A DNA stretch of 5,067 nt, taken from the NCBI GenBank assembly GCA_016781775.1, contig JADDPR010000375.1, positions 1 to 5,067 on the forward strand. Reading direction: 5' to 3'. Of the stretch, positions 3,894 through 5,067 are shown piece after piece; position 1 is the stretch's first letter, and each line of letters starts with the position of its first letter. This DNA is from Rubrobacter sp. GTDB lineage: Bacteria > Actinomycetota > Rubrobacteria > Rubrobacterales > Rubrobacteraceae. The translations under genes and the position numbers were made by a program. The notes under the pieces were generated by a model. That model worked only from the letters and a program-made list of their open reading frames with translations. It was not told where the DNA came from and made no database searches.

Positions 3894-5067
3894 ATGGGTG
3901 GGCCCACGGACGAACGGAAGAACCTGGAGCGCCGCAACCACGAGCTCTCGGTGCTCAACGCCATCGCGCGCGAGCTCAATCGCTCCGTGGACCTGGACGA
4001 GGCGCTGGAGTTTACCCTGGCGCAGGTTGCGGAGCTGTTGGACTTGAGGACGGGTTGGATCTGGCTCGCGGGTGAGGACTCTCCCCAGACCTACCTGGCT
4101 GCCTCCCGGAACCTGCCGCCCGCCCTATCGAACAACCCGTCCCTCATGGACGGCTCCGAGTATTGCTACTGCCTCGACTCCTACGGGAGGGGCGACCTGA
4201 GCGGGGCCGCGAACGTCAACGTGCTCGCCTGCACCCGGTTGAGTGGCCTCGTGGACGGTACCGACGGCCTGCGCTACCACGCCTCCATCCCGCTCTACGC
4301 CGGGGAGGAGAAGCTCGGCGTGATGAACGTCGCCAGCCCGGACTGGCGGAGCCTCTCCGAGAGGGACCTGCAGCTGCTCTACACCATCGGCGACCTCCTC
4401 AGCATCGCCGTCGAGAGGGCCCGGCTCTTCTCCCGAAGCGCCCGCATCGGCGCTCTGGAGGAGCGCAACCGGCTGGCGCGCGAGATCCACGACACCCTCG
4501 CCCAGGGCCTCACCGCCACCATGCTTCAGCTCGAATCCGCCGACGCTTTGCTGCATGCGGGAGGCGGATTCGAGCGGGCTCGCCAGCCCCTGCGCCGCGC
4601 CCTCAACCTCACCCAGGCGAACCTTGAAGAGGCCCGACGCTCCGTCCTGGACCTCCGTGCCGCCCCGCTCGAAGATCGGCCACTGGCCGAAGCGCTCGAA
4701 GCCCTCGTGAGCAGGTGGGAGGCGGAGACGGGCCTCGAAGCGAGCTTCGAGGCGGTCAACGGGGCCCGTCCCCTGCCGCCCCGCGTCGAGGTCGCCCTGT
4801 ACCGCGTCTGTCAGGAAGCCCTCGCAAACGTCGCCCGCCACGCGGCGGCGGACCGGGTGACCGTTCGTCTGGTCGTCACCCCGGAGCGTGTCCAGCTCGG
4901 CGTCGAGGACGACGGTAGGGGCTTCGACGCCGAGCAAGTACCCGCGGAGCGGCACGGGATCGTCGGCATGAGGGAGCGGGTGAACATGCTCGGCGGCGTG
5001 TTCGAGCTGCACAGCGCCCCCGGTGGGGGGACCAGCGTCGGGGCGACGGTTCCGCTGGAGGGTCGTC
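3894..5067 (+). CDS. GAF-domain sensor histidine kinase, NarL-partner type (C-terminal tip cut by window edge)
   Basis: Soluble two-component sensor kinase. It would autophosphorylate on His and pass the phosphate to a NarL/LuxR-type response regulator, which is not in the window. The frame has 391 codons and is open to the edge. Order: short coiled N-terminus, GAF sensory domain (about residues 15-178, with RYHASIPLYAGEEKLGVMNVASP), HisKA_3 dimerisation helix with phospho-acceptor His199 (ERNRLAREIHDTLAQGLTA), then HATPase with N box Asn312 (ALANVARHA), G1 DDGRGF (339-344), G2 GIVGMRERV (355-363) and GGGTS. The end ATVPLEGR is where such kinases usually finish, so few residues are missing. 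No membrane segment is seen, implying a cytosolic signal. The GAF domain has Cys91, Cys93 and Cys113 (EYCYCLD and VLACTRL), which might bind a metal, an Fe-S cluster or sense redox state (inference). ATG 3894 is the first ATG in frame and has no ribosome binding site. No lesion is seen. Confidence 0.93.
   Translation, partial: MGGPTDERKNLERRNHELSVLNAIARELNRSVDLDEALEFTLAQVAELLDLRTGWIWLAGEDSPQTYLAASRNLPPALSNNPSLMDGSEYCYCLDSYGRGDLSGAANVNVLACTRLSGLVDGTDGLRYHASIPLYAGEEKLGVMNVASPDWRSLSERDLQLLYTIGDLLSIAVERARLFSRSARIGALEERNRLAREIHDTLAQGLTATMLQLESADALLHAGGGFERARQPLRRALNLTQANLEEARRSVLDLRAAPLEDRPLAEALEALVSRWEAETGLEASFEAVNGARPLPPRVEVALYRVCQEALANVARHAAADRVTVRLVVTPERVQLGVEDDGRGFDAEQVPAERHGIVGMRERVNMLGGVFELHSAPGGGTSVGATVPLEGR

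Noticed and set aside
3420..3979. Reverse-strand frames covering the gap before the kinase
   Set aside because: They overlap the SDR 3' end or the kinase start, have low-complexity Ser/Arg/Pro composition, and show no family motif.
4125..5012. Reverse-strand open frame of 295 codons
   Set aside because: It lies wholly antisense to the kinase, whose GAF, HisKA_3 and HATPase motifs are clear. Long antisense frames are expected at this GC content, and its product has no recognisable family.

Overview
This window is GC-rich bacterial DNA with wobble positions almost all G or C, Shine-Dalgarno-like sites before some starts, and no transposon, CRISPR or RNA gene. The gene set (long-form manganese catalase, DJ-1/PfpI protein, formaldehyde-dehydrogenase-like zinc alcohol dehydrogenase, classical SDR, GAF sensor histidine kinase) and protein style suggest a stress-tolerant actinobacterium. 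Rubrobacter is my best guess, from general recall of protein style and not from a search.

Layout, all genes on the + strand. (1) Positions 2-487: C-terminal part of a manganese catalase, closed by a textbook hairpin-plus-U-tract terminator (514-554). (2) Positions 488-889: a 402-base gap with that terminator, a stretch with coding-like composition (590-796) and a second hairpin (812-847). (3) Positions 890-1465: intact DJ-1/PfpI gene. (4) Positions 1521-2702: zinc-dependent alcohol dehydrogenase, clearly recognisable end to end but interrupted by an in-frame TGA at codon 6 and three reading-frame breaks. A strong 15-bp hairpin follows (2737-2769). (5) Positions 2845-3590: classical SDR oxidoreductase with one frame break near codon 25, then a two-tier hairpin (3591-3639). 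(6) Positions 3591-3893: about 300 bases without a convincing gene. (7) Position 3894 to the window end: a GAF-domain sensor histidine kinase of the NarL-partner (HisKA_3) type, lacking at most a short C-terminal tail. Its frame is open through the right edge.

Functional theme: peroxide removal (catalase), repair or removal of damaged or glycated molecules (DJ-1/PfpI), aldehyde/alcohol oxidation (ADH) and carbonyl reduction (SDR) fit a stress-defence neighbourhood. The histidine kinase may be a separate regulatory unit, because a hairpin and a 300-base gap separate it from the SDR.

The most notable observation is the damage pattern. Five lesions (one nonsense codon, four frame breaks) lie within about 1.4 kb (1536-2919), while the catalase, DJ-1/PfpI and kinase frames are clean. 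All four frame breaks go in the same direction, each equivalent to one lost base and mostly beside short G or C runs. That fits either systematic indel errors in a draft assembly or real recent decay; the sequence alone cannot decide. I see no convincing new biological system here. The better leads are a three-cysteine pattern in the kinase GAF domain, a possible leaderless kinase start, and the unexplained coding-like stretch at 590-796.
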